64,000 bases of DNA from Brachionus plicatilis (GCA_010279815.1 QEOQ01000206.1:1430785-1494784); one strand, 5' to 3'. Numbered from the stretch's first letter, positions 10,752 through 22,704 are shown. Notes: generated from the sequence alone by a model not told the origin. Numbers and translations are program-made.

Positions 10752-11340
10752 CAGTACTGCTATGATAAACTGTTTTTACGTAATTTCACGTAAAGTTACC
10801 GGAAATTACGTTAATTTTTGTAATTTAATAAATAATCAGATAATATCTCCCGGTAAAGTATTGCATCCATGTTGCTCTTAAAAATCTTAAAAAATTCTTA
10901 AGTAAAAGCTTTTCTTCTTATCTGTTTCAGACAGCAAAATTTGTTGCTCCCTTAAATGAAATCCCAGCCCATTGAATTATATTGGGATGTGTTTAATTGA
11001 AAATTTTTTTTTTGCCTTTTTGTTTATTGTTTATTAATTAAAATCTGTACAAAATTTAATTTTTTTTAATAAAAATTACCACTATTAAATAAAATTTCAC
11101 GTAAAGTTACGTGAAAAAAAGTAATTTCTTTTTTTTCGAATTCAGGCCCAAAAAATTTTATAAAAGTCAAAAAATGTCAAAATTTTCAAAAAAAATAGCA
11201 TTTTTTGGAATTTTTACTTTTTACAAAAATTTACGTAATTTCCGGTAATTTTACGTGAAATTACGTAAAATAAAGTAATAATAATAAATTACGTAAAGTT
11301 ACGTAAATTTACGTAAAAACAGTTTATCATAGCAGTACTG
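10752..11340. mobile_element. Foldback MITE with TA target duplication (CAGT ends)
   Basis: A 589-bp element bounded by inverted ends CAGTACTGCTATGATAAACT and its reverse complement, with TA directly outside both ends (10750-10751 and 11341-11342). The inverted arms extend inward through many copies of ACGTAA-type motifs, so much of the element can fold into a hairpin. It has no transposase. TA duplication and CAG-starting ends fit a Tc1/mariner-type non-autonomous element, but the superfamily cannot be settled from ends alone. Confidence 0.8.
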
Positions 11341-11342
11341 TA

Positions 11343-13030
11343 ACTTTAAATTATTTAAAAAGAAAGAATTTTTGTTCAGCTTTTGTGAAATTATTTGAAT
11401 TTCATAAAAGCTTTACTTAGTTAAATAAAAAATCCAATCAGCTAAGTGATTGTAAATTAGTTAAGTGAGTAATTTGAAATTTATTTCTTTACCTTCTAGA
11501 TTTGAAAATTAAGAAAATTTTTTAAAAATTAACTTGAAAAATTTTGACCCACTAATAAACAATAGTCTTCATAATTTTTTTTTTTTTTCTTCGTTTTATA
11601 AAATTTATTTACCTTCATGATTTGAAAATAGCATTGACAACGAATATTCTTGACAAAATATTTCTATAACATTCTTGCTTTCGAAATATTTATGACCTGT
11701 TTTGACTTTAAATGAGTCATTTTCAACTAAAAAAAATTAATTAAGTTTATTGAAAATTTTATTTAAAAATATTTAAAATTACAATTAATGATTTTTTCAT
11801 TTTCATATTCATTATATTTTATGTAAACCAAACTATCCCAACTGATTAATCCCTCAATTCCATTCACAAATAATGAGCTTAAAAGAATTTGATTTTCCAT
11901 CGCTGTAGAACAGTAATTTATTAATACTTAAAATCAACAAGGCTTTTAAATTCAATTTTGAATTTTAAAATGTAAGCGCATTTACAAAAAAAACTAAATA
12001 TTTTCTACTAAAATATTGTTTCAAAACAAACTTCCTGAATGGATAGATTTTTGTAGTGTTGGGCGGCGGCCAAGTGCGGCGGTCAATTTTTTGAAAATCC
12101 CTTTTAATTAATTGCGAATTTATTATAACTTTTCTTGAATGAAAATTTTTTTAGATTTTTTGATTTTGAGATTTTTTTTTCTTCTCTCAAAAATGTAAAA
12201 ATGTAAAAATATAAAAATGTACAAAAAATAACATTTTGCCGCATCGTCCAGCTTTGTTGATCGACGCCATTGTTGATTTTAATCAAGCCGCATCTTATTT
12301 ACATTCTTGTGGTGCTGTCTATTTCAATAAAAATTGAACAAATATATTAAATTATATTGAAAAATTTACTGTCATAGCTTATTTGAGGTAAACCCGAAGT
12401 GTCCTAATATATTCTAATAATACTAATATAATTTTACTTTAAGATAAAAATTTTGGGAAAAAATTGCAATAGAGTATGTTGAACCTTAAACAAAAATTAA
12501 GACTTTTAATTTCTTTTTTAAATCTTAAAAAATTAACAAGAAAAATGTAATACATATAAAAATTTTCAAGTTAAAAAATAAAACTAAAGGAGATATTTAT
12601 CTATAAAAAATCTAATATCTAAAAAACATTCATAACAATGTACATTTATCGGTAATGGAATGGGGTAGTTTTTTATCTATTTGTTTGATTACTTTTATCA
12701 ACGGGGAGTAAGTCAAAATACCTATTAATAAACAAATAATAATCGCTAATTAAACAGTATTTATTTCTAAAAAAATTATTATATTAGTCACTATATTGTA
12801 AAAATACTGATATATGATACAAATAGCGATATATTAATTTAACTTTAAGCAATAAATGGACTTTTTGGTTTCCATTTTGATATATTTTGACACTTGCTAT
12901 CAAAATATACAATTAAAGAATCATGAAAATTCAAAAATCTAAATGTCTGAAAAAAATCAAATTTAGACAATTTTTAATTATTTATTTTTAACAATTATTT
13001 TTGGGTTTTTATTAAACTAATATTTTCCAA
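11343..13030. other. Noncoding spacer with a possible truncated element at 12054
   Basis: Mostly AT-rich noncoding DNA. At 12054 a GC-rich patch begins TAGTGTTGGGCGGCGGCC, the same opening as the element at 13031. A matching opposite end is not visible nearby, so it may be a truncated relative. The open minus frame at 12104-12286 shows no protein-like signal. Confidence 0.3.
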
Positions 13031-13351
13031 TAGTGTTGGATGCGGTCAGAGCAAATCGGTCCCTTTCACGGACGGTTTTTTGCGGTCCTTTGGCCGGTCA
13101 GCAAAACGGTCTAAAAAATACGGGCCACTCGTGAAATTTTTTAACGACGAAATTTTTTAAATATGAAAAAATAAAGATAAAAATATTTATTTTTTTTTGA
13201 AAAAAGAGCTTTTTCTAAGGAATGCTTTTTCTTTTTCTTAAGAAATTTCAGTAAGTTTAAGGATTCACTAAAAAAAAGTTGACCTAATTTTTGGCGGTTT
13301 TTTTAAATTTTTGGCTGGATTTGTGTCCGCTTGTACGGACCCCAACACTAT
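13031..13351. mobile_element. Short TIR element (TAGTGTTGG ends)
   Basis: The segment begins TAGTGTTGG and ends CCAACACTA, with GC-rich subterminal sequence at both ends (GGTC and GGAC motifs) and an AT-rich middle without coding frames. About 320 bp. A target duplication is not clear: the flanks TTTTCCAA and TTTTTTAA are only similar. It resembles hAT-type non-autonomous elements but this is tentative. Confidence 0.45.
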
Positions 13352-13553
13352 TTTTTAAATATTGTCTGATTATGTCGAGTAAGTCTAAAATATTCTATTA
13401 ATAACATTGATCTAGTTTTTAAGCAAATTTTTTGAGAAGTGCTAAGTTTTTAATAGAATGCTTTAATTTTGTTAGTTATAAGGTTTGTGTATTAAATAAT
13501 TAATTTTGTTGATTTTTTTTATCAAAATCAAAATTTATTTGATAACTCTTATG

Positions 13554-14503
13554 TACAGCGGTTCTAATGAAATCGTAACGCAGTTCGGCCGGCCTAGTCG
13601 GCCAAGTCGGTCAGAATGTTCGGCCATGTCGGCCGGCCTAGTCGGCCAAGTCGGCCAAGTTGTTCGGCCATATTTCATTATAAATTTTATGTTTTTATTT
13701 TAAAATTTTTTTTGATTCAAGAAATTTTAATAACTTTTGTTAATTTAATATTGATTCAAAATATTTGATACCGCAATTAAATTTTATTCGTGGAGTGTTT
13801 TAATCTTTTTTTTATCTTCAAATAAAATTTAATTTTTCAAATTTATTTTTTCATTTAGTGATCTGAAGAGTTGGCTTAAGTAAAAAAATAAAATTAAATT
13901 TGCAAAATTAAATTTTATTTGAAGATAAAAAAAGATTAAAACACTCCACGAATAAAATTTAATTGCGGTATCAAATATTTTGAATCAATATTAAATTAAC
14001 AAAAGTTATTAAAATTTCTTGAATCAAAAAAAATTTTAAAATAAAAACATAAAATTTATAATGAAATATGAAATGGCCGAACATTCTGACCCACTTGGCC
14101 GACTAGGCCGGCCGAGATGGCCGAACAACTTGGCCGACTTGGCCGACTAGGCCGGCCGTGATGGCCGAACAGCTTTGCCGACTTGGCCGACATGGCCGAA
14201 CAACTTGGCCGACTTGGCCGACTAGGCCGGCCGACATGGCCGAACATTCTGACCGACTTGGCCGACATGGCCGACATGGCCGAACATTCTGACCGACTTG
14301 GCCGACATGGCCGAACATTCTGACCGACTTGGCCGACATGGCCGAACATTCTGACCGACTTGGCCGACTAGGCCGGCCGCGCCGGCGCCGTTGGCCGGCC
14401 GGGCCGGGCCGACAAAATCTGACCGACTTGACGGCCGGGCCGACAAAATAGCCGAGGCCGCGCCGGCCGGCCGAACAGCGTTACGATTTCATTAGAACCG
14501 CTG
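13554..14503. mobile_element. GC-rich foldback element with internal minisatellite
   Basis: Outer inverted ends CAGCGGTTCTAATGAAATCG and its reverse complement are flanked by TA on both sides; a wider reading gives GTAC ends with a TTAT duplication. The arms continue inward as a long inverted repeat: the left arm of about 300 bp (through 13853) matches in reverse complement from about 13880 onward, including the stretch with ACACTCCACGAATAAAATTT. The loop is about 30 bp. The right arm carries a much larger block of GGCCGA repeats than the left, which accounts for the unequal arms. No transposase is present. Open frames across the repeat (14056-14446) are artefacts of a repeat unit without stops. 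Confidence 0.8.
14075..14480. repeat. GC-rich minisatellite (31-bp unit built from GGCCGAC-like submotifs)
   Basis: Tandem copies of a unit that can be written CATTCTGACCGACTTGGCCG plus ACATGGCCGAA (31 bp), together with shorter GGCCGACTT, GGCCGACAT and GGCCGGCC variants. A short version of the same motif sits in the left arm at 13585-13670 in inverted orientation. GC content is far above the rest of the window. Confidence 0.85.
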
Positions 14504-14505
14504 TA

Positions 14506-15360
14506 CTTATTTAGTAATTGATATGAAAAATTTATTGGCCAATATTTAATTTTATGAAAATCACAAATAGCTTTGAAAGAACAATATTTCCTAGTATAAT
14601 TAACAGTATTTGTTAACTCAATGTAAAATTAATTTTTTAAAGTTAAATTTAAGATAAATTGTTTAATTTTTCATTATCTCAAGGCTGTTTGAACTAAAAA
14701 GTAGAGACCACTTTGATTCAGTATCTTGTATAAGGATCAAATTTAATTCAATAAAAATTTTCAATGCAAAAATGAATATTTTATTCTGCTGATTTTACCT
14801 ATCAAAATAAAAAAATCCAGCAAATGTCTTTTGAAATTTGAATAAAAAAGCGCTTTTTTACGTTTTTATAAAAGCCAAGAAATTAATTTTAGTTATATTC
14901 TGTTTATTTTTTGAAAGTAAAATTGGAATATAAATGTTTTGTTAATTTTTTAATTTTCTAAAAGCTTATATTTTGTTGCTTTTATTTTTTCTTTCACAAG
15001 TTTCAAAATAATCACTTGTAAAAAAAGCACCGTTAATAATTTTCTAAAAGATGTAAATTATTTTTTACTTAAATTTTTTTATTTTTATTTAATAATAATT
15101 TTAATTTCAATAAAAAATTTAATAACTATTCTTTGTGTTTGATGAGAATTGTTCTTAAGGTCGCTCAAATAGAAAGTAATTATATTTCCATAGAAACTTA
15201 CTTGTTTTTTTTTTTTTTTTTAATTTTCAAACACCTTAAAAACGAATAAAAAATCTAATTAAAATTCAAAAAAATCCTTATTTTCAAACATAGAAAATTA
15301 ATGTTAATGATTATTAGATGATAGAAAACAATATTTACGCTTAAGATTAATTTGAGTGAA
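14506..15360. other. AT-rich spacer upstream of the ankyrin gene
   Basis: No coding frame or repeat boundary seen. It presumably contains the promoter and 5' untranslated region of the gene that starts at 15361, but no specific element can be pointed out. Confidence 0.4.
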
Positions 15361-17027
15361 ATGATTAAAAATTCGATAAAATCTCACGCCAATATTAAAT
15401 TGCTAAATAGGCGTCAGTCCTCAGCCAAAAAACTTGGTCTCGATTTTAAGCCGAGGACCCAGGATATAATTTTAAACGTTGCTGCAGCTTTTGGCCAGGA
15501 AGCATCTCTTGGAAAATCAATCGACTTCAAGGTTCAAATTAGATGCACAAATGAATTGTTTAATATTGTTAAATTTCCTTTGTCTATGAAAATACGTGAT
15601 TTAAAAGCATGCCTTGAATTTATTTGCGGAATACCATTTAACTTACAAAGACTTTCTTATCTCGATGATGGAGAATTAATAGACTCGAAAGACATCCAGT
15701 ACTATGACATTATTGACCACGGAATTGTGATCATGGACATTTGGACTGTGTATAAAGGACTGGTTCAGATCTGCTCTTATGGCACGATCGATGAAGCTCT
15801 CAAACAGGGGGTATCATCAAAAGTCGAGTGGAACTCTCCAACTTCGGACTACATGTTTACAAAGGACAAGAATAAATACATTCAAGAGAGAGGTGGCATA
15901 GCCTTGTTCGTTGCTTCTCATAGAGGAAATCAAAATCTTGTCAAAGGCTTGGTCTCACATGGTGCCAACATAAACTACAAAAGCTCATATGGCAGGACCC
16001 CTCTGATGGTGTCGGTGGTGGCCAATAAAACTGAAATTATTGAATTTTTACTGGACAATAGTGCCAATGTTGACCTAGCTGATATCAATGGGGACACTGC
16101 TTTGAGCATTGCTAAAAAATTCAATAATAAACTTGGCATACACAAGCTAACTCAGTACAAGTGGAAAAAAAGAACCGAAGCCGAAATGAAATTAAAAGCC
16201 AAAAAGCCTGAAAATGATGACGAAATTTTTCCGGACAAACGCTTGCCACATCAAGTATTCGACTCGTCGAAAAAAACTTGGCTCAAGGGAAATTTTATGC
16301 AAATTTACATGGTGCAATTAGTGCCACAGAGAGAATTTAGTGGAAGTGGCTTATCTGCGCCCAAAAGTATCGGCAAAGAAGGTAGACTTTGATTTAAATT
16401 ATTGAAATAAATTTTGTTTAAAATTGGTGCTGTCAAGTTTTAAAATCTCACAAACAAAACAGGTCGATAAGTGATTTGAAGATAAACACAAAAAACAAAG
16501 ACAATCAAAGTGATGAAGGTGCTACCAGCCCAGTTCAAGGCGGACTCACTTTTGATAAATGGCTGTCACAAAAGTTAAAAGCTAAAAAACTTGAGCAACA
16601 AAAGTTAAAAAAAGCCGAGGCTGAAAAAGAACTTGAGAAGTAATCTTTGTGGAAAAAGTTTAATATTTAATCTTATGCTTTTTTGGCTAGTAGTCGGGAA
16701 GAATTTGTCAAAGATGCGGCCACCTCTGTCAATTTAGAAACCGATAACAACTTATGGATGAAGGACTATTCTAGACCTAATTTAAATCACGCCAAGTTGG
16801 ACTTATTCGATTTGAACAAAAAGAGTGCCAATTTAGTATCATTAAATAACACATCGGATGCAATCAATACAAACAATAGTAATAATTTTAACAGTACCAG
16901 TGTTGGATCCATGAATACGAGCCGATCTGGCAAACACATAGACATACTTGAAATTTATAAAGGAATGTCTTATGAGGAATGGACGAAGATAAGAGACACT
17001 TTTTTAAAATCCCATAATATGATATAA
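15361..17027 (+). CDS. ANKRD60-like: Ubiquitin-like plus ankyrin-repeat protein (ANKRD60-like)
   Basis: Exon 1 (ATG at 15361) encodes a ubiquitin-like fold (about residues 55-130, VQIRCTNELFNIVKFPLSMK through LSYLDDGELIDSKDIQYYDI) and then ankyrin repeats (GGIALFVASHRGNQNLVKGL; YGRTPLMVSVVANKTEIIEF; NGDTALSIAKKFNNK). This order matches ANKRD60. Exon 2 (about 16463-16639) encodes a lysine-rich coiled segment including GGLTFDKWLSQKLKAKKLEQ. Exon 3 (16691-17027) ends YKGMSYEEWTKIRDTFLKSH and NMI. The exon 2-3 junction closes in frame (GAGAA|gtaatc ... ggctag). The exon 1-2 junction does not: the obvious donor (GAAG|gtagac) and acceptor (aaacag|GTCG) give a stop. Either another splice pair is used or there is a one-base error. 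Function in the family is poorly known. Confidence 0.7.
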
Positions 17028-17128
17028 AAGAATTTGTAAATTTTTTTTTTAATAATTTAATTTTTATCAAAACATATAAAGAATAAAATTAAACATCTGT
17101 TTTTAAATTTTTATTTCAATCATCACAA

Positions 17129-19962
17129 ATGTTAATGCGGGTTTTTGTTTTTTCTATTTTAATTTGCCTCCTAGTAAATTTAGCTATCATTTGTATGCTC
17201 TATGACCATGTTGAAGTTGAAGATGGTAGAATTCTCGAGCTTCATAAATGTCCATTTTGTTATGGCCATAGTCTTTGCAATGATTTGCTATACAAAGGAA
17301 CAAAGCTAAACCGATACAATATTGGCTTTGAGGACTCACTGCTCAATACTTATTTTTTACAAAATATTTTAAACATTAAAAATGTTTTTTTTGCTTTGGA
17401 TTCATATTCTGGTCAAAAAATGGTCATCAAAAAGTTGGCTCACAGCTCTGAATTGGATGAATTTGATCAAAATGAAAAAATGTGTGTGAAAAATGAAAAT
17501 TCTTGTCTGAACAAAGCGATAAAGTTATATGGAGAAATAATTAAGAGAAAATTTAATCAAAAATCTTTTCAGACTTTGTCAAATTTTTTGGGAATCGACT
17601 TTGGTAGATGCTTTAGTTCGAGGTTAATTGACCTAATGTACAAAGGCTATTTTCTAACTTATTCTAAATCAATGGAAAATTTAGAAGATTTTTACGATCA
17701 TAATCTAGCATTATTGACTATTCTTAAAATCAATCCGGAACCCATCGTTCTTCAGGTTAAGAAATAACAATATTTTGGTACCTTGGTAATTTTAATTTTT
17801 TTAAGATCTTGCCAAAAAAAGATGGCTGGCCTTTCCCCGAATTTTTCGGAAGTTGTGGCAGAATAATTGTCGAATCTTTGGAAGACAAGACTATCGACCA
17901 GTATTACAATAGTCCATTTCAAATGAGGGTATCATTTTATTATAAAAAAAATTTTTATAAAAAATAATTTTCACTTATTAATATAAAAAAAAGTGTAGAA
18001 AAGTAGCCAAAAATTTGAATCTATGGAAAAATAAATAAATATGTATGACTTCAAAGTTTATCTTTGCCAAATTAAATTTTAAAAAAAAATAGTTCAATCA
18101 TTAAACTAACTTTTAAAATTCAAATTAATTTTTAGAAATTTTAACAAAAGATAAAAATTCATTTACTAAAAAAATTACCAAATATTGAAAATAGTTGATG
18201 CTAGATCAAAGCTTATCAATATAAAAAAAAGTAGCTATGCAAAGGCTCAAATTAATAAAGTCGCGGATGTAGAAAAAAAATCCCATATTTTTTTTTTCAA
18301 ATTAGATCAGAATATTTTTAAATACGCAATTATATTTTATCGCAAATTCTTGTAGCACTTCGAAGCTTTATCTTAAATTTTCGAAAAAAGATCGTAAATT
18401 GTAAAAAATGTATTGAAATTTAAATGCGCATTTAAAATGTTTTGAAAAATACTAAAATACTCATCAAGAAGATTTAATTTCAAAGCATTTAAACATTTTA
18501 CTTTGCAGAATTTTTGTATTCAATTATCAGAATATAGAATTTATGCAATACCATTTGATGTACCCTGTTACATTTAGAAAAAATAATTTTTTACTTCTAG
18601 AAAAAAACTTAAAGAGTTGCTATAGTATTGATTTGATGAATTTTTATTTTGGATCTAATAACTCAAATTCACGATTAAATTTAAAGACTAGCAGAAAATT
18701 AAACTATTAAACAGCAGCACTCATACACTTAAAATGAATGCTCCATTTTTTTAAGTCTTTGTTTTAAATGGTCTTTTAGGTAAAAAATTTAAATTAAGGT
18801 CAATGGAAAGTAAATAATGATAGCTAGTTATAAGACCAAATGAAATCGATCTTGGTGACTGAAAACAAATTATTCATTGTTTCAAATATTCTTTTTAAAT
18901 TTAATTTTTATTTTCATAATTTCAAAAAACTTATTAGTTCTTGAACCTCGAAAAAGCATCAAAAATATAAGTTATAATAAAATAGTTGTATCAAATGTTT
19001 TTTTTGAATTTAAGAACAAATAAAAACCATTCACCTAATAAATAGCATTTTGGTTTATTTATCAAAGATTCAACTCAAGATACTTTAAAATGCATTTATT
19101 AATTATAATACAATAATAATAGTGTAATGAATTAAGAAATTAATTGGAATATATTTGAATTATTTTGAATTAATAGATAACATGAGTAAATAATTAAATT
19201 AAACATTTTTTTAGGTTATTGTATTAAATTTAAATTTTTTAAAATTTTTAACAAAAGATAAAAATTGCCAAACGACTCTTGGAAGCAATTAAAGAATTAG
19301 AATATAATAAATTTGACATTGGTGTATATTTGTTGGATCTAGGCCTGGAAAACATTTCATACGACGAACAAAATGACAAAATTTATTTTATAGATGCTGA
19401 AAATGTTTTTTTAGTCGACAAGCTTAAAATAAAAGCAGGTTAAAATTTTTTAAATCTTTAATTTTAAAGTAGAAAAATTAAGTCGAATAAGATTAAAAGA
19501 AAATTTAGAAAATGTTTTTGAAAACTAATTTAAAATTTCTTAAGATTTAAATCTAATAATTAATTTTTAGAGCACGGTGAAGACTTTGAAAACTTACTTA
19601 ATTCTGATTTCGAAGAATGTGGCCAGTATGGTGACTGCTTATCCTTCAATCTGGATAAAATGTGCGAGTCAACACAAGTCGATTTAAACATTTATTCAGG
19701 TTTGGTTTCATGAAAGCATTTTGTGATTTTTAAAAATTAAATTGTTTTAGTTTGCAGAAATATTCTTAGCTCTTATGCGTCAGATATTAAACACAAAAAT
19801 TTTTTGCATTCAATTCCTAAAAGAGTGAACAAAATTTTTAATCTCGATCAAATGCTAAATGAATGTGCAACAAATAAATTCAAACGATTCGAAACAATGG
19901 AAGTTTTGATCACCATTTTTGATAGAATTTTAATTTTTTTGAAGGAAAAAAATATTTTTTAG
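17129..19962 (+). CDS. DIPK2-like: DIPK2-like divergent secretory-pathway protein kinase
   Basis: Five exons (17129-17755, 17806-17928, 19258-19438, 19571-19699, 19751-19962) join in frame to 423 aa, close to the length of human DIPK2A. The N-terminus is a signal peptide or signal anchor (VFSILICLLVNLAIICMLY). Family landmarks in order: CPFCYGHSLCNDLL, NVFFALDSYSGQKMVIKKLA (predicted nucleotide-binding lysine region), NPEPIVLQ, GWPFPEFFGSCGRIIVESL, KIAKRLLEAIKELEYNKFDI, YLLDLGLENIS (catalytic-loop region), IYFIDAENVFLVDK (DFG-equivalent region) and a Cys-rich tail LNECATNKFKRF. The family (FAM69/DIPK) contains kinase-like proteins of the ER-Golgi lumen; DIPK2A is reported as a Golgi or secreted factor. 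Whether this copy is catalytically active cannot be told. Intron 2 is 1.3 kb, much longer than the other introns here. Confidence 0.88.
17929..19257 (+). other. Long intron 2 of the DIPK2-like gene
   Basis: A 1.3-kb AT-rich intron bounded by GTATCA and an AAAAG acceptor. Scanned on both strands, it shows no coding remnant, foldback or tRNA. Confidence 0.6.
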
Positions 19963-20649
19963 TAAACAATAACAATAAAAAAGCTGGCTTTTAAGCGATT
20001 CAATTAAATCAAGCATAATATTATAATTCTAGAATCTCATGAATTTAACTTTTGAATCTCAAAAGTTAAATTATTTTAAAACCTTGATCACATAGCTATA
20101 TAAACCATTGAAACGCTTAAGAATTAAGAATCAAAACTAAAATCCAACTAATACTAAATTCTTTATTTTTAGAGATCAAACAATTTAGAGAAGTTGCTTC
20201 TGTGTATATCTTGGCGTATTGAGCTCAAACAAGAATGAAGAGAAAAAAAAAAGAAATAGCAAAATTTTCTTTTCAACAATCAACGCTTATTGATGGACTA
20301 TTTGTAAAAGAATAATTTAAAAAATTAAAAATTTTTGTTTTTTTTTTTTAAATATGTGAAATGTCATCGCTTACCATTTTAGTATCCTAAAGGCTTATAA
20401 TAAATGCCACATCTATAAAAGCTGAAAAATAAAAAAAAACATGTTATATTGTCTGTTTAAAGTTCTCAATAAAAAAACAATTAATGGTTAAACTTTTTAT
20501 AGAAATGAATTTTTATTTCAATAAATTACCTTGTTTACAGATAATTTTAGTCAGTGGAGTCTTTTAGGTGCAAAAACTTTATTTGAATGTGCTAAAAAAA
20601 CCGGGATTAAGGATCATGCGTTAATAATGTTAAAATTTGTTGAATTAGT
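19963..20649. other. Convergent intergenic spacer
   Basis: Lies between the 3' ends of the DIPK2-like gene (plus) and the TSP1/SRCR gene (minus). AT-rich, with AATAAA-like signals on both strands as expected for two 3' ends. No other feature seen. Confidence 0.45.
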
Positions 20650-22211
20650 CTAACTTTTACATCTTTGCATGACACAATTTTCCAAATGCATCGATTTGCC
20701 AACACAAGCAGCGCCATTTCCTCGGTTTGTCTCCGAAATACTTGGCGGAGGATCGTTACAGACACGAGTGCGTGCTCTAGCTCCAGCTCCACATGTAACA
20801 CTGCATGGTGGCCACGCTGACCAAACAGAAAAGTATCCATCGACTTAAAATAGCAATTTAAATAAATATTTCTTAACTAATCTTGTTTTATCCTACACAA
20901 ACACTCAACTTCCAGTTCATATAAATCAGTGTCTAGATTTGCATCAGGACCATATGAACACTCTTTAACACTGGTCTCGTTACCAACACATTTTATTCCG
21001 CTTACACTTTGTTCATTTACAAATTTCAAATAATCTTTATCTCTATTGAACATTGATTTCAAGCTATTGACTCGTATCGGATTCGTGTATAAGCTTCTTG
21101 TAAAACCAAATTCCAAACAAGCTACTTGTCCTATTTTGGCAGCTTCTGGCAAGTCATTTGTGTAGGAAAATATTCTCGTTTCGCTGCGAGTTGTTGGATT
21201 AAAAAGCTTTAAAAACCCACGCTTGGTTATATTACCAGATTTTTGATCTGTATTTGAAAGTCCTATTTTTATTAAAAAAAAAAAATGATTTATTTTTCTA
21301 TATGTCTTGAGAAAAAAAATTCAAAATTTACTAATTATTGTCATTGTGCACTCATCTAATGAACAATATTGAATTTCTTTTAAATATTTTTCATCACAAA
21401 GTCTATTTTTAGTGTCAAGTAGGCAAGATCTTTGCCGAGTCTTAGTTCCACCACAAATTTTGGAACACATGCTCCAGTCTGACCACTCCGAATAGGTGGT
21501 GCAGCTTTTCGATTTGCACTTTTCAATTTCAAATTTGGTCGCCTGAGTGGTACTTTTGTCACACAACCAGTCTAAACCATTCGGTATGATTTGCAAATTT
21601 TTCGAGCACACTTTTTTCCTGCTAGCAAAACCTTGAAGAAATCTATTTACCAATGTTAGGAAAAATTTTATTTAGGTACCATCTCCGCATTCTGCCGAGC
21701 ACTCGGTCCATTTCGACCACTCGGAAATTTGATAAGAATTTTTAATTGAACAATTCTGTCCCGAATTTAAAGCAAAGTCGCACAAGCAAACTCCTTCCAA
21801 ACTGTCACTTGGTCCAGTCGAACAGTAGAGACCTTGTGAACATCGTTGAAGATCACATCTCAAATTTTCTTTTAACTTTTGATTACCAATGACATTATTT
21901 TGTCTTTTAAAATTTGCTCTCAAATATATTAGGCATGATTGTTCACCTTCTTCAAACAAATAACCAATGCATAAAATGTTCTTCAAGCATTCAATGGCAC
22001 ATTGCTCATCAAAAAATGATTTTATGCTGATTGTTATATCTTCTTTAACACTCGATACAAATACTTGGGGATCAATATTTATGGTCTTGAAGCCACTGGT
22101 ACTCTTTTTAAACTGTCCACGAATAAATGAAGAATCCAACTCGGTTATAGTAAAACTATAGCCTAGGTTAATCATAAAGATGAGTTTAAAAAATAAAATA
22201 AAAATTTTCAT
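20650..22211 (-). CDS. Secreted thrombospondin type-1 / SRCR domain protein
   Basis: Four exons (22211-21680, 21631-21332, 21262-20897, 20843-20650) join in frame to 463 aa. A signal peptide (MKIFILFFKLIFMINLGYSF) is followed by a Cys-bearing region that may be PAN-like (CAIECLKNILCIGYLFEEGE), then an EGF-like stretch (CSQGLYCSTGPSDSLEGVCL). Next come TSP1 repeat 1 (SEWSKWTECSAECGDG, split by intron 1), TSP1 repeat 2 (YSEWSDWSMCSKICGGTKTR), an SRCR-like domain (AAKIGQVACLEFGF ... GIKCVGNETSVKECSYG) and a final TSP1 repeat (FSVWSAWPPCSVTCGAGARA), ending CVMQRCKS. There is no transmembrane segment, so it is probably secreted, with matrix, adhesion or innate-recognition roles possible. I do not know a single-family name for this architecture. 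It is divergent with the gene at 22705. Confidence 0.85.
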
Positions 22212-22704
22212 TTTAATAATTTTCTTTTATTCCAAAAATGATTAAAAAAATTTTTAAACAATGTTCATTTTCAACATTCTCTCGATTTGCGTGATCTCTA
22301 AGATTAAATTAATTAGGATTAAAGTAATAAAAAAATCTCCTTTTTCCAGTGAGTAATTTAAATTAAATTTACAAGTTTCATTTGTTGATCAACTATTTCC
22401 ACTGACAATTTTATCAGTCTCAAGCACCAGATCTCTATGGATACACTTTTTAATTTGAAATCGAGTTCCTCAAGTTGATTTATGATATTTGATGTAAGAA
22501 TTTTAAATCTCAAAAATCTTACCAAATAAATAATTACCTTTTTATTCCCGTCGAAAATCTACACATTATTAATTTTTCGTTTATAAATAAAAATAAAAAC
22601 AACAAAAGAATGATTTCTTATAGCAACAGCCAAGTAGCTTGAATTTAAGTTTACATTCTTAAGAAAGTATAAAAATCGGCAAGTCCCTGTGAAATTAAAA
22701 AAGA
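22212..22704. promoter_or_regulatory. Divergent intergenic region (probable shared promoter region)
   Basis: About 490 bp between the divergently oriented TSP1/SRCR gene (minus) and the small C2HC gene (plus). Open frames crossing it are low-complexity. No specific promoter motif can be identified. Confidence 0.35.

Noticed and set aside
14056..14446. Three overlapping minus-strand ORFs rich in 'VGQVGQNVRPCRPSR' repeats
   Set aside because: They are readings of the GC-rich minisatellite in several frames at once. The repeat unit simply lacks stops, and the array lies inside a foldback element.
13554..14503. Idea that the GGCC repeat array is a CRISPR array
   Set aside because: Spacing is irregular, there are no unique spacers, and the context is a eukaryotic foldback element.
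22270..22310. Apparent second TatD-like 'HANREN' motif on the minus strand
   Set aside because: Only six residues match and nothing else of the family is nearby, so chance is sufficient.
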